Assembly (NCBI RefSeq): GCF_900114385.1
Contig: NZ_FOSW01000009.1
Span: 62,001-126,000 of the forward strand
Reading direction: 5' to 3'
From: Geodermatophilus ruber
GTDB lineage: Bacteria > Actinomycetota > Actinomycetes > Mycobacteriales > Geodermatophilaceae
DNA length: 64,000 nt
The notes beneath the pieces were generated by a model that was not told the DNA's origin, searched no databases, and saw only the letters and a list, made by a program, of their open reading frames with translations. Positions within the stretch are counted from its first letter, which is position 1; every line of letters starts with the position of its first letter. Positions 24,376-32,638 of this stretch are shown piece after piece. A program made the position numbers and the translations under genes.

Positions 24376-25323
24376 ATGACGATCGAGGACTTCCGTGAGG
24401 CGGCCGGCCCCGGCCCCGAGGCCCCGGCGCGCTCCATCTGGCTCGATCTCCTGGGCGCCGAGATCCGTTTCCGCGACGTCGGCGGACACCTCACGCGCAG
24501 CGTCGAGGCGGGAGCCGGGGAGCCGGTGGTCCTGCTGCACGGCATCAGCGGGCACGCCGAGACCTGGGTGCGCACCGTGACCGGCCTGGCCCAGGACTTC
24601 CGGGTGTACGCCCTGGACATGCTCGGGCACGGCTTCACCGACAAGCCGCCCATCGAGTACTCGATCCAGGCACTCGGGGAGCACGTGCTCGACTTCCTGG
24701 ACGCCGTGGGAGTGCGTGCCGCGCACCTGGTCGGCCAGTCCCTCGGCGGCTGGGTCGCCGCCTGGCTCGCCGCGACCCACCCCGACCGGGTCGCCTCGCT
24801 GGTCAGCGTGACCGGGGCCGGGCTGCAGCTGACCGAGGACGGCGCCGAGCTGACCGCACGGGTCGGCCGTCAGGTGGGTGACGCCACGCGCCGGGCCCTC
24901 GACGGGCCGACCCGGGAGAAGGTGCGCACCCGGCTGGAGTGGCTGATGCACGACCCCGCGGTCGTGACCGACGAGCTGGTCGAGGCGCGGTACCGCATCT
25001 ACACCCGGCCCGACTTCGCCGCGGTCGCCGGCCGGCTCGTGGAGGCCTTCACCGCCGGGCCGCGGCAGGAGGAGATGCTCACCGCCGACCGGTTGCGCGG
25101 GATCGCCCGCCCGACGCTGGTGCTGTGGACCCGGCAGAACCCGACGATGCCCTGGGAGGTGGGGGAGCGGGCCAGCCGGCTCATCCCCGGCGCCGCCTGG
25201 TACCTGATGGAGGACGCCGGGCACTGGCCGCAGTACGAGAAGCCCGAGGAGTTCCTGGCCGTCGTCGGCCGGTTCCTGCGCTCGGTCGCCGGCCCGGCCG
25301 ACTCCACGGGCGGGGCGGCCTGA
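24376..25323 (+). CDS. Alpha/beta hydrolase, third meta-cleavage hydrolase type
   Basis: 315 residues with His-Gly-Ile-Ser-Gly-His, nucleophile elbow Gly-Gln-Ser-Leu-Gly-Gly near 120, and a final Ala-Gly-His-Trp-Pro-Gln. The order nucleophile, late acid, His is normal, although the usual Gly-x-x-Asp acid motif reads Trp-Thr-Arg-Gln-Asn here. AGGAAGGA precedes ATG 24376. Directly followed (TGATG) by an extradiol dioxygenase gene, so it probably hydrolyses that enzyme's ring-cleavage product. Confidence 0.8.
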   Translation: MTIEDFREAAGPGPEAPARSIWLDLLGAEIRFRDVGGHLTRSVEAGAGEPVVLLHGISGHAETWVRTVTGLAQDFRVYALDMLGHGFTDKPPIEYSIQALGEHVLDFLDAVGVRAAHLVGQSLGGWVAAWLAATHPDRVASLVSVTGAGLQLTEDGAELTARVGRQVGDATRRALDGPTREKVRTRLEWLMHDPAVVTDELVEARYRIYTRPDFAAVAGRLVEAFTAGPRQEEMLTADRLRGIARPTLVLWTRQNPTMPWEVGERASRLIPGAAWYLMEDAGHWPQYEKPEEFLAVVGRFLRSVAGPADSTGGAA

Positions 25324-26147
25324 TGGGCGTCCTCGTCGCGGGCTACGGCGTCTCGCACACCGCGATGATGATCCGCAAGTTCCGGCCGGAGGACCCGATC
25401 CACCAGCGGGTGCACCATGCCTTCGGCCGACTCCGGGAGGAGATCGACCGGCTGGCCCCCGATCTCATGGTCGTGATCGGCAGCGAGCACCTGAACTCCT
25501 TCGGCTACGAGGCCTTCCCTCAGATCTGCGTCGGCATCGGCCAGACCTGCACCGGCTGGGGCGACGGGGGCGTGGCCAGCGCACAGGTGCCCCTCGCCGG
25601 CGGGTTCGCCGCGCAGCTGCTCGAGGACGGCCTGGAGGCGGGGTTCGACCTGGCCTTCTCCGGCAACCCGCGGATCGACCACGCCTTCATGGCCCCGCTG
25701 TCCCTGATCCGCCCGGAGATGGACATCCCGGTGGTGCCGGTCTGGCAGAACGCCAGCACCGAGCCGATCCCACCGCTGTGGCGCTCCGCCGACCTCGGCG
25801 TCCTGATCCGGGACGTCGTCGGCCGGCGCCCGAGCGCCGAGCGGGTCGTCCTCCTGGGCACCGGGGGGCTGTCGCACTGGGTTGCCACACCGGACATGGG
25901 GACGGTCAACACGGCGTTCGACGAAGGCCTCCTCGACGCCGTCCGCGCCGGCGATCTCGACCGCCTCGTGGCGATGAAGATCGCCGACGTCGTCACCGCG
26001 GCCGGCAACGGTGCTCCGGAGATCCGCAACTGGATCACCGTCATGGCGGCGCAGCCCGGGCCGGGCGACGTCCTCGCCTACGCATCCGTCCCCGACTGGG
26101 CGACCGGCATCGCCCTCGCTCGGCTCTTCCCGCAGGACGCGCCGTGA
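25323..26147 (+). CDS. LigB-type extradiol dioxygenase with full metal site
   Basis: 274 residues. Iron ligands expected for class III extradiol enzymes are all present: His12 (Gly-Val-Ser-His-Thr), His56 (Gly-Ser-Glu-His-Leu-Asn-Ser-Phe) and Glu233 (Ala-Pro-Glu-Ile-Arg-Asn-Trp); His185 (Gly-Gly-Leu-Ser-His) is the acid/base. It opens a catechol-type ring next to the hydroxyls with O2. The start overlaps the hydrolase stop, and its own stop overlaps the next start (GTGA). The next gene begins with a domain like LigA, the small partner of LigB, which fits a two-component dioxygenase. Confidence 0.85.
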   Translation: MGVLVAGYGVSHTAMMIRKFRPEDPIHQRVHHAFGRLREEIDRLAPDLMVVIGSEHLNSFGYEAFPQICVGIGQTCTGWGDGGVASAQVPLAGGFAAQLLEDGLEAGFDLAFSGNPRIDHAFMAPLSLIRPEMDIPVVPVWQNASTEPIPPLWRSADLGVLIRDVVGRRPSAERVVLLGTGGLSHWVATPDMGTVNTAFDEGLLDAVRAGDLDRLVAMKIADVVTAAGNGAPEIRNWITVMAAQPGPGDVLAYASVPDWATGIALARLFPQDAP

Positions 26148-27178
26148 ACATCCTCCTCGACGAGCTGCTCCGCCGGGTCGCCCGCGACCCCGACTTCCGG
26201 GAGGAGGCGCGGCGGGCTCCCGCGGACGCGGCGGACCGCGCCGGCGTCCCGCTCGCCGACCTGACCGCCGTCCTCGACGGCGACCTGGTCGCCCTGCACG
26301 ACCGCGGGGCCCATCCGCTGCTGATCATGCACCTGGCCGCTGCGCTCGGCATCGACCCGATGGATCGCTTCGCGCGCGCCGTCCCCCTCGTCCAGGGGGC
26401 GATCGCGGCCGCGGCCGACCGGCTCCGGCAGGCCGAGGAGACGCGGACCCCGTGCCCGCCGGTGCGCGACGTCCTGCCGCTGGAGGTGGCGGCCGGGTAC
26501 GCCGTCCAGCGGGTCCTCACCGGCCGCCGGCTGAGCGCCGGCCGCCGGGTCGTCGGCCGCAAGATCGGGCTCACCAACCCGAAGGTGCAGGCGCAGCTGG
26601 GCGTCGACCAGCCCGACTTCGGCGTGCTCTTCGACGACATGGCCGTTCCCCACGGCAGCACCGTGGACGTCACCCGGCTGCTGCAGCCGCGGATCGAGAC
26701 CGAGGTGGCGATGGTGCTGGGCGAGGACCTGGACGGTCCGGGCCTGGAGCCCGGCCGGCTGCGGGGTGCGGTCACCGAGGTGGTCGCCGCGCTGGAGATC
26801 GTCGACAGCCGGGTCGCCGGCTGGGACATCTCGATCGTCGACACCGTCGCGGACAATGCCTCCAGCGGCCTGTTCGTGCTCGGCAGCTCCCCGGTGCCGC
26901 TGGGGGGCCGGGACCTGCGCACGGTCGCCATGTCCATGGCCGAGGACGGCGTCGAGGTGTCGGAGGGCACCGGCGCGGACTGCCTGGGCGATCCGCTCGC
27001 GGCGCTGGCCTGGCTGGCCACCACCGCCCGGGACCTCGGCGACCCGCTGCGCGCCGGCGACGTGGTGCTCTCCGGCGCGCTCGGGCCGATGGTGCCGGTC
27101 CGCCCCGGTGCCACCTACACCGCCGAGGTCACCGGCCTCGGGCCGGTCGGCGTCACCTTCACCGCCGGGGGAGCGTGA
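26144..27178 (+). CDS. Fusion of a LigA-like domain with a 2-oxopent-4-enoate hydratase
   Basis: 344 residues. Residues ~1-85 resemble the LigA superfamily (small subunit of protocatechuate 4,5-dioxygenase): a short helical domain with Asp-Pro-Asp-Phe-Arg, a run of Ala/Glu, Leu-Val-Ala-Leu-His-Asp-Arg-Gly-Ala-His-Pro-Leu-Leu-Ile. From ~95 on it is a complete MhpD-type hydratase (Gly-Arg-Lys-Ile-Gly-Leu-Thr, Arg-Ile-Glu-Thr-Glu-Val-Ala, Ala-Asp-Asn-Ala-Ser-Ser). GTG 26144 overlaps the LigB stop by four bases. The fusion could hold dioxygenase and hydratase together. A free-standing hydratase of 260 residues at 20196 shows what the unfused form looks like. Confidence 0.78.
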   Translation: MNILLDELLRRVARDPDFREEARRAPADAADRAGVPLADLTAVLDGDLVALHDRGAHPLLIMHLAAALGIDPMDRFARAVPLVQGAIAAAADRLRQAEETRTPCPPVRDVLPLEVAAGYAVQRVLTGRRLSAGRRVVGRKIGLTNPKVQAQLGVDQPDFGVLFDDMAVPHGSTVDVTRLLQPRIETEVAMVLGEDLDGPGLEPGRLRGAVTEVVAALEIVDSRVAGWDISIVDTVADNASSGLFVLGSSPVPLGGRDLRTVAMSMAEDGVEVSEGTGADCLGDPLAALAWLATTARDLGDPLRAGDVVLSGALGPMVPVRPGATYTAEVTGLGPVGVTFTAGGA

Positions 27179-27362
27179 GCACGAAGATCGCCATCGTCGG
27201 CTCGGGCAGCCCCGGCGCAGTACGGCGTGGACACCCGCGACGTCCTCGTCGAGGTCGGCCGGCGGCGGCTGGTCGGTGGCCAGGAGGACATGATCGTCGA
27301 CGTCGCCCTCGACCGGGTCGCCGCGCGGGAGGCCGCGGCCCCCGGCTGTCGGCGTCAGCGGC
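27178..27362 (+). pseudogene. Deletion scar joining acetaldehyde dehydrogenase 5' end to 4-hydroxy-2-oxovalerate aldolase 3' end
   Basis: Overlapping the hydratase stop is GTG AGC ACG AAG, encoding [11 protein letters not shown], the N-terminal Rossmann loop of acylating acetaldehyde dehydrogenase (MhpF/HsaG/BphJ). After about 14 codons similarity stops near 27217, and in another frame the text continues Tyr-Gly-Val-Asp-Thr-Arg-Asp, then [12 protein letters not shown], the C-terminal end of 4-hydroxy-2-oxovalerate aldolase (MhpE/HsaF/BphI). These two genes normally follow the hydratase in this order, so about 1.9 kb has been deleted. The product is out of frame and non-functional. Confidence 0.8.
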
Positions 27363-28373
27363 TCAGACGACCACGGCGGCGAGGGACTCCGGGGCGAAGA
27401 GCTCCTCGGGCTCGTAGCGCCGGGGCGAGAGGCCCTGCTCGTGGTGGTAGCGCAGGAACGTCTCGAGCGTGGTCCGGTTGGGCTCCAGGCCGTAGGGCCA
27501 CCAGTCCTCGCCGAGGGCCTCCCGCGTGCGCTCGACCTCGGCCCACAGCCACGGCAGCGCGTAGGTCAGGGCGGCGGTCTCCCCGATCCCGGCCAGCCCG
27601 GCCGTCTTGGCGGCGGTGCAGGCCTTGACCAGCTCGCCGGCCAGCCACCGGTGCTGCTCGTAGACCTCCCGGCGGATCACCAGCGTGTGCATGATCGGGA
27701 AGATGCCGGTGCGGGAGTGGTACTCCCGCTCGGTCCCGGCCGGGTCGAGGAACAGCCGCCGGATGCCCCCACCCCCGGGCGTGTTGAACGGTCCGGGGTT
27801 GCGTGCGCTGTAGACGGCGTCCAGCTTCCCGTCGAGCAGCAGCTGGGACAGCGTCTCGGTCGCGGCGATGGGGGTGACGTCCACGCCCGGCGGCAGGTCC
27901 AGCCGGATCTTCTCCACCCGCCCCGGCTCGTCCAGCCCGCCGGTGCGGTAGCGCACCGAGGCGACGTCCAGCCCGTGGTGCTCGGCGAGGATGCCGCGGA
28001 TCCACACCGAGGCCGTGATCTGGTACTCCGGCACCCCGACGGTGCCGCCTTCCAGCTGCGCCGGGTCCGTGATCGGCGAGTCGGCGCGGACGTAGATCCC
28101 GCTGTGCCGGAAGGCCCGCGACGGGAAGACCGGCACCGCGACGAACGGCGCGCCCCGGCCGAGGGTCAGCACGTAGCTGGACAGGGACAGCTCGGCGATG
28201 TCGAACTCGGCGAACCGCAGCATCCGGAAGAAGGTCTCCTCGACCGGGAGGTCGAGGAAGTTCAGCCGTGCACCGCCGAGACCGACGGTGCCGTCGCGCA
28301 GTGGCTGCATGCGGTCGTAGGCCTGGCAGGCCAGCGTGAACAGTGGCGCGTCCGGCGCGGGCGCTGCGCTCAT
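27363..28373 (-). CDS. 4,5-dihydroxyphthalate decarboxylase-like protein
   Basis: 336 residues, family length about 330. Typical stretches of the DHP decarboxylase branch of the periplasmic-binding type 2 fold: Ala-Cys-Gln-Ala-Tyr-Asp-Arg near 15, [10 protein letters not shown] near 44, Glu-Leu-Ser-Leu-Ser-Ser-Tyr near 62, and a His-Thr-Leu-Val-Ile-Arg-Arg stretch near 225. No signal peptide, so an enzyme and not a receptor. It would turn a dihydroxyphthalate into protocatechuate. Translationally coupled (ATGA) to the upstream ABM-domain protein. Its promoter region is shared with the deacetylase operon and holds an IclR-type palindrome. Confidence 0.78.
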   Translation of the reverse strand: MSAAPAPDAPLFTLACQAYDRMQPLRDGTVGLGGARLNFLDLPVEETFFRMLRFAEFDIAELSLSSYVLTLGRGAPFVAVPVFPSRAFRHSGIYVRADSPITDPAQLEGGTVGVPEYQITASVWIRGILAEHHGLDVASVRYRTGGLDEPGRVEKIRLDLPPGVDVTPIAATETLSQLLLDGKLDAVYSARNPGPFNTPGGGGIRRLFLDPAGTEREYHSRTGIFPIMHTLVIRREVYEQHRWLAGELVKACTAAKTAGLAGIGETAALTYALPWLWAEVERTREALGEDWWPYGLEPNRTTLETFLRYHHEQGLSPRRYEPEELFAPESLAAVVV

Positions 28374-28882
28374 CGGGCCCGGGACCCGAGCAGGCGGGAG
28401 ACGAGCGGGATCCCCACGTAGACCGCCAGCGGGACGAGCAGGGCTGTGGTGAGGAGCGTCCTCGGGAGCAGGGGCATCGCGGCCAGCGCGGGCCCGGCGG
28501 CCGCGTTGAGCACCAGGGCGAAGGGAAACAGCCCGGCCCACACGATCAGCGACGTCCGCCAGCGGGGTGGCGGCGGGGTGCCGGGGATCAGCGCCGCGGT
28601 GACGGGGGCCCCGTCGGTGAGCAGCTCCCCGCGGGCCAGCAGGTCCGCCCGCTCCGGGCTGGCCTCCCACGCCGAGGCCGCCGTCGCGGTGGCGAAGGTG
28701 AGTGACACCGTCACGTGCGCGGTGTCGCCCGTGCGCCGGCGCCGGACGTCGGAGCGCAGGTGCCCGGGGAACCGCGCGGCCGTCTGGCAGAGCGTGGCGG
28801 CCCACGCCTGCAGCTCGTCGGCGCGGGCGGGCTGCGCGCGCCGGGTCGCGGCCACCGTCACCGGCAGCGTCGTCGTCGTCAT
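28370..28882 (-). CDS. ABM (antibiotic biosynthesis monooxygenase-like) domain membrane protein
   Basis: 170 residues: residues 1-~105 a ferredoxin-like ABM domain (His-Leu-Arg-Ser-Asp-Val-Arg; Ala-Trp-Glu-Ala-Ser-Pro-Glu-Arg), then two hydrophobic helices near 108-130 and 138-160, as in the small ABM-plus-membrane proteins of unknown role. GGAGGCCCG precedes ATG 28882. Its stop overlaps the start of the decarboxylase. Possibly a membrane-bound heme- or quinone-related protein; no catalytic residue can be assigned. Confidence 0.7.
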   Translation of the reverse strand: MTTTTLPVTVAATRRAQPARADELQAWAATLCQTAARFPGHLRSDVRRRRTGDTAHVTVSLTFATATAASAWEASPERADLLARGELLTDGAPVTAALIPGTPPPPRWRTSLIVWAGLFPFALVLNAAAGPALAAMPLLPRTLLTTALLVPLAVYVGIPLVSRLLGSRAR

Positions 28883-28933
28883 CGGGCCTCCGGTCGGGGG
28901 TGCGGGCGGCGTCCGGCGGCGCTCCGCCCGGCG

Positions 28934-28989
28934 TTGACACCGTCGTGGGCTGTGGCCTAGAACACGGGCTCAGCAGAAATGCATTCTGC
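28934..28989 (+). promoter_or_regulatory. Promoter and perfect 17-bp palindrome of the deacetylase/amidase operon
   Basis: TTGACA (28934-28939), 18-base spacer, TAGAAC (28958-28963). At the expected transcription start lies GCAGAAATGCATTCTGC (28973-28989), an exact inverted repeat with 6-base arms and 5-base spacer. Related half-sites occur at 32412, 32518, 35758 and 41301. A repressor bound here would block the operon. The region also serves the leftward genes from 28882. Confidence 0.7.
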
Positions 28990-29053
28990 AACGTGGAGTG
29001 GGGTGCCACAAGCGCGCCCCGGTCGCCGCCCCGAGGAACGGAGTCGCCGCGCC

Positions 29054-29959
29054 ATGGACAACCAGCTCTTCCCCTACAGCCCGATCCCCGAGCGGCCACC
29101 GATCACCTGGCCCGGTGGCGCCCGCGTCGCCTTCTACCTGGCCCTGAACATCGAGCACTACCAGGTGGACAAGCCCTCGACGAGCATCTTCGGGGGCACC
29201 GCCGGCCTGGCGCCCGATCCGCTCAACTACGGCTGGCGGGACTACGGCGCCCGGGTCGGCATCTGGCGGATGCTCGAGAGCCTCGACCGGCACGGGATCC
29301 GGGCCAGCGCGCTGGTCAACTCCGACGTCTGCCGGCACTACCCGCAGATCGTCCAGGCCGGGCTCGCCCGCGACTGGGCGTGGATCGCGCACGGCCGGGA
29401 CAACTCCACCTTCCAGGCGGGGATGGACCGGGAGGAGGAGCGCGCCTACCTCACCGAGGTGGTCGAGACCATCGAGGCGGCGACCGGCCACCGTCCGCAG
29501 GGCTGGCTGGGCCCGGCCCTGACCGAAACCTTCGAGACCCCGTCGCTGCTGGCCGAGCTGGGCCTGGGCTACACGCTGGACTGGACCAACGACGACCAGC
29601 CCTACGAGCTCGCCGTGCCCGGTATGTGCAGCGTCCCGTACTCGATCGAGATGAACGACGTGACGCTGTTCGTCTCCAAGAGCTACACCGGCCCGGAGTT
29701 CCTGCAGGCGGTCCGCGACCAGCTCGACCAGCTCTACGCCGACGCGGCGGGCAGCGGCCGGGTGATGGCACTGTGCGTGCACCCCTTCAGCGTCAACCAG
29801 CCGTTCCGGCACAAGTACCTCGACCAGGCGCTGGAGTACATCGCCGGTCACGAGGGTGTCTGGCTGGCCACCAGCGACGAGATCGCCGAGGCCTACCGGG
29901 CCCAGCGGGGGGCTGCGGCGGCCACGGTGCCCGCGGCGACGACGGGGGTGGCCCGGTGA
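29054..29959 (+). CDS. Polysaccharide-deacetylase-fold hydrolase of the PuuE allantoinase/imidase type
   Basis: 301 residues with the NodB-like (CE4) TIM-barrel fold but without a signal peptide. Similar to the PuuE/cyclic-imide hydrolase branch: Trp-Pro-Gly-Gly-Ala-Arg-Val-Ala-Phe near 18, Tyr-Gly-x-Arg-Val-Gly-Ile-Trp-Arg near 65, Gly-Trp-Leu-Gly-Pro-Ala-Leu-Thr-Glu near 152, Tyr-Thr-Leu-Asp-Trp near 173 and Leu-Cys-Val-His-Pro-Phe near 236. Members of this branch open cyclic amides (allantoin) or imides to half-amides. Coupled by GTGA to an isochorismatase-type amidase that could release ammonia from such a half-amide. Context with phthalate genes suggests a phthalimide-like substrate; this is inference. 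Confidence 0.75.
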   Translation: MDNQLFPYSPIPERPPITWPGGARVAFYLALNIEHYQVDKPSTSIFGGTAGLAPDPLNYGWRDYGARVGIWRMLESLDRHGIRASALVNSDVCRHYPQIVQAGLARDWAWIAHGRDNSTFQAGMDREEERAYLTEVVETIEAATGHRPQGWLGPALTETFETPSLLAELGLGYTLDWTNDDQPYELAVPGMCSVPYSIEMNDVTLFVSKSYTGPEFLQAVRDQLDQLYADAAGSGRVMALCVHPFSVNQPFRHKYLDQALEYIAGHEGVWLATSDEIAEAYRAQRGAAAATVPAATTGVAR

Positions 29960-30609
29960 GCGAGGTGCTCGACGAGTACGCCCGTCTGCGCGCGGAGTTC
30001 CGCGACAAGGGGTTCGGCCGGCGGGTGGGCTTCGGGCAGCGCCCGGCGCTGCTCGTCGTCGACCTCATCACCGGCTTCACCGACCTGCGCTCCCCGCTGG
30101 CCGGGCAGCTGGAGCCCCAGCTCGAGGCCACCAACGCCCTGCTGGCGCCGGCGCGGGCGGCCGGGATCCCGGTGATCTTCTCGACGGTGGCCTACGACGC
30201 CGAGCTGCAGGAGGCCGGCATCTGGATCCGCAAGATCCCGGCCAACAGCTGGCTGGTCGAGGGCAGCGAGTGGGTGGAGGTCGACAAGCGGCTCGACCAG
30301 CGGCCCGACGAGATGACGCTGGTGAAGAAGTACGCCTCCTGCTTCTTCGGCACCGACCTGGCCGCCCGGCTGATCTCCCGCCGGGTCGACACCCTGATCA
30401 TCACCGGCTGCACCACCAGCGGCTGCGTGCGGGCCACCGCCGTCGACGCCTGCTCCTACGGCTTCCACACCATCGTGGTGGAGGAGGCGGTCGGGGACCG
30501 GGCGGCGCTGCCCCACGCCGCCAGCCTGTTCGACATCGACGCGAAGTACGGCGACGTCGTCGGCCTCGAGGAGGCGGTCGGCCACCTGCGCGGGCTGACC
30601 GCCGGCTGA
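29956..30609 (+). CDS. Isochorismatase-fold amidohydrolase (N-carbamoylsarcosine/maleamate amidase type)
   Basis: 217 residues. The cysteine-hydrolase triad is visible: Asp36 (Val-Val-Asp-Leu-Ile), Lys124 or 125 (Leu-Val-Lys-Lys-Tyr) and Cys157 (Thr-Thr-Ser-Gly-Cys-Val-Arg), with the Gly-Cys-Thr-Thr-Ser-Gly-Cys pattern of N-carbamoylsarcosine and maleamate amidases. These enzymes hydrolyse a terminal amide next to a carboxylate, i.e. half-amides. The gene overlaps the deacetylase-fold gene by four bases, so the two are probably consecutive steps. GTG 29956 is set by that overlap. Confidence 0.83.
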   Translation: MSEVLDEYARLRAEFRDKGFGRRVGFGQRPALLVVDLITGFTDLRSPLAGQLEPQLEATNALLAPARAAGIPVIFSTVAYDAELQEAGIWIRKIPANSWLVEGSEWVEVDKRLDQRPDEMTLVKKYASCFFGTDLAARLISRRVDTLIITGCTTSGCVRATAVDACSYGFHTIVVEEAVGDRAALPHAASLFDIDAKYGDVVGLEEAVGHLRGLTAG

Positions 30610-30616
30610 CCCGGGG

Positions 30617-30650
30617 GCGGGGCGCGCCGGCCGGCCACGGCGCGCCCCGC
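30617..30650. terminator. Bidirectional terminator
   Basis: A perfect 13-bp stem GCGGGGCGCGCCG with its complement and an 8-base loop separates the converging amidase and ThDP-enzyme genes. Confidence 0.8.
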
Positions 30651-30657
30651 TCAGGGG

Positions 30658-32370
30658 TCAGCGGGCGGCCGGCGGGGTGAGCCCGGGAGGCAGGCCGTAC
30701 ATCCGGTCCTGGACGACGTCGATGATGGCCGGCCGGTCCTGGGCCAGGGCCTTGTCCACGGCCGCGGCCAGGTCGGCGTCGGTCTCGACCCGCTCGCCGT
30801 AGCCGCCCAGCGAGCGGGCGAACGCGGCGAAGTCGGGGTTGCCGTAGAAGACCCCGAGGTAGCGGCCGCCGTGCGCGGTCCGCTGCCGGTCGCGGGTGTT
30901 CCCGTACGCGAAGTTGTTCATGACGACGTTGACCACCCCGATGCCCTCGCGGACGCAGGTCTCGAAGTCCTGGGCGACCATCCAGAAGCTGCCGTCCCCG
31001 CTGACGGTGACCACCCGCTGGTCGGGGCGGGCCAGGGCCAGGCCCATGCCCGCCGGCAGCCCCCAGGCCATGGCGCCGCCGGCGGAGGCATAGAGGCTGC
31101 GCGGCCGGGACAGCCGCAGGTGCCGGTGGGTCCACGGCGCGAAGCTCGGGGCGTCCTGGAGCAGCAGGATGCCGTCCCGGTCGGCGAGCTCCTGGAGCAC
31201 CCGCACCGCGCTGAGGCTGCTGACGCCCCCGCCCGGGTCGTCGGCCGCGAGCTCCTCGGCGTCGAGGGAGGTGACCCGGTCGAACTCGGCGCGCAGGTCG
31301 GCCAGCCGGGCGCGCCGGGCGTCGGCACGGCCGGCCGGCGGCGCCGGCGCGGCGGCGAGGGACTCGGCGACCAGCCCGGCGTCGGAGACCATCCCCACCT
31401 CGGGGAGGTACACCCGGCCCAGCTCCGTGGCGTCGATGTCGACGTGCACCAGCCGGGTGGTGGGGGAGAGCAGGGTCCACCGCTTGGTGGTGAACTCCGA
31501 GAACCGGCAGCCCAGCGCGAGCAGGACGTCGGCCTCGCGCACGATCCGCTCGGTGACCTCGTGGGCGCCGTAGCCGAGCGCGCCGAGGTAGGCCGGGTGG
31601 TCGTGCGGGACGACGCTCTGCCGCATCCAGGTCGTGAGCAGGGGGGCGGACAGCCGCTCGGCCAGCCGCAGGTAGCGCTCCGGACCGCCGACGGCTCCGC
31701 CGCCGAGCAGGATCACCGGGCGCTCGGCGCCGGCGAGCAGCTCCACGGCCTCCCGCACCGCGGCCTCGGCCGGGGCGGGGGGGTGGCTGCGGCGCCGCGG
31801 CGCCGGCTGCAGCTGCGGGGCCGCCGGTGCCTGGAGGACGTCCAGCGGCAGCGAGACGACGACCGGTCCGGGGCGACCCGAGACCGCCTCGCGCACCGCG
31901 CGCTGCAGCAGTTCCGGGATGCGCTCGACCCGGTGGACCTCGACGGACCACTTGGTCATCGGCCGGAACGTGGCCAGGACGTCCATCTCCTCGAACGAGC
32001 GCCGCTCGGTGATCCCGCCGGGGACCTGGCCGATCAGCACGAGGACGGGGACGGACTCGTCGTAGGCGTTCTGGACCGCGATCGCGAGGTTCGCCGCGCC
32101 GGGCCCCCGGGAGGCCAGGCAGACGCCGAGGCCGGCGCCGGACCGGGAGACGCCGTCGGCGAGGAAGCCGGCGACCTGCTCGTGCCGGGTGGCGACGAAC
32201 CGGATCGTGTCCTGCCGGGCGAGGCTGTCGAGCAGGTCCATCACGGTGGTGCCGGGGACGCCGGCGACCAGCTCGATCCCTTCCGCCTGCAGGCACGCGA
32301 CCACCAGGTCGGCGCCGGTCCGGGAGGGCGACGGGTCCGCCGGAGCGGGGGACGGTGCCGAACGGGTCAC
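30658..32370 (-). CDS. ThDP-dependent decarboxylase/acetolactate-synthase-like enzyme
   Basis: 570 residues with the three ThDP-enzyme domains: N-terminal pyrimidine domain with the activating Glu in Thr-Arg-His-Glu-Gln-Val-Ala near 65, central domain with Leu-Gly-Gly-Gly-Ala near 200, and C-terminal domain with Ser-Gly-Asp-Gly-Ser then Asn-Asn-Phe near 460-490. The group includes acetolactate synthase, benzoylformate decarboxylase and oxalyl-CoA decarboxylase; the sequence alone does not choose. GTG 32370 is preferred because AGGAGG lies just upstream; ATG 32397 is in frame but without such a site. An aldehyde dehydrogenase nearby would fit a decarboxylase giving an aldehyde. Its promoter region carries a TTCTGTGCTGCAGAG site. 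Confidence 0.78.
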   Translation of the reverse strand: MTRSAPSPAPADPSPSRTGADLVVACLQAEGIELVAGVPGTTVMDLLDSLARQDTIRFVATRHEQVAGFLADGVSRSGAGLGVCLASRGPGAANLAIAVQNAYDESVPVLVLIGQVPGGITERRSFEEMDVLATFRPMTKWSVEVHRVERIPELLQRAVREAVSGRPGPVVVSLPLDVLQAPAAPQLQPAPRRRSHPPAPAEAAVREAVELLAGAERPVILLGGGAVGGPERYLRLAERLSAPLLTTWMRQSVVPHDHPAYLGALGYGAHEVTERIVREADVLLALGCRFSEFTTKRWTLLSPTTRLVHVDIDATELGRVYLPEVGMVSDAGLVAESLAAAPAPPAGRADARRARLADLRAEFDRVTSLDAEELAADDPGGGVSSLSAVRVLQELADRDGILLLQDAPSFAPWTHRHLRLSRPRSLYASAGGAMAWGLPAGMGLALARPDQRVVTVSGDGSFWMVAQDFETCVREGIGVVNVVMNNFAYGNTRDRQRTAHGGRYLGVFYGNPDFAAFARSLGGYGERVETDADLAAAVDKALAQDRPAIIDVVQDRMYGLPPGLTPPAAR

Positions 32371-32411
32371 GGGGCCTCCTGCCACAGGGGTGTCCATGGT
32401 GCGGAGCTGTG

Positions 32412-32426
32412 CTCTGCAGCACAGAA
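32412..32426 (-). promoter_or_regulatory. IclR-type motif in front of the ThDP-enzyme gene
   Basis: TTCTGTGCTGCAGAG on the minus strand differs in two positions from the motif at 35758-35772. It overlaps a further palindrome CTGTGC-N6-GCACAG (32406-32423 region). Confidence 0.55.
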
Positions 32427-32497
32427 CCTGCCCGGTCTCGAGCGCGCCGTCAATCCGTCGGGCCCGGCCCCCGGCGCGGCGCCGGTCCCTGTGAGGC

Positions 32498-32534
32498 TTG
32501 ACACAGCCCGGCCCAGGGCAGAAAGTGTTTCCGC
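32498..32534 (+). promoter_or_regulatory. Promoter and operator of the permease gene
   Basis: TTGACA (32498-32503) and GAAAGT (32521-32526) are 17 bases apart. GCAGAA-N5-TTCCGC (32518-32534) covers the -10 box and matches the palindrome at 28973 in arm sequence and spacing except for one base. Confidence 0.6.
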
Positions 32535-32638
32535 ACAACAGAGGTCACGGGGCGGCCGGGATTCCCCGGGTGCGCGCGTCTTCTCGCGCCTCCTCGCGCC
32601 GTCCTCAGCTGTCCGAACCCCCCAGCCCCGGGAGAGTT

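Noticed and set aside
27363-28373. ABC transporter solute-binding protein
   Set aside because: Same fold class, but the sequence features and lack of signal peptide fit dihydroxyphthalate decarboxylase.
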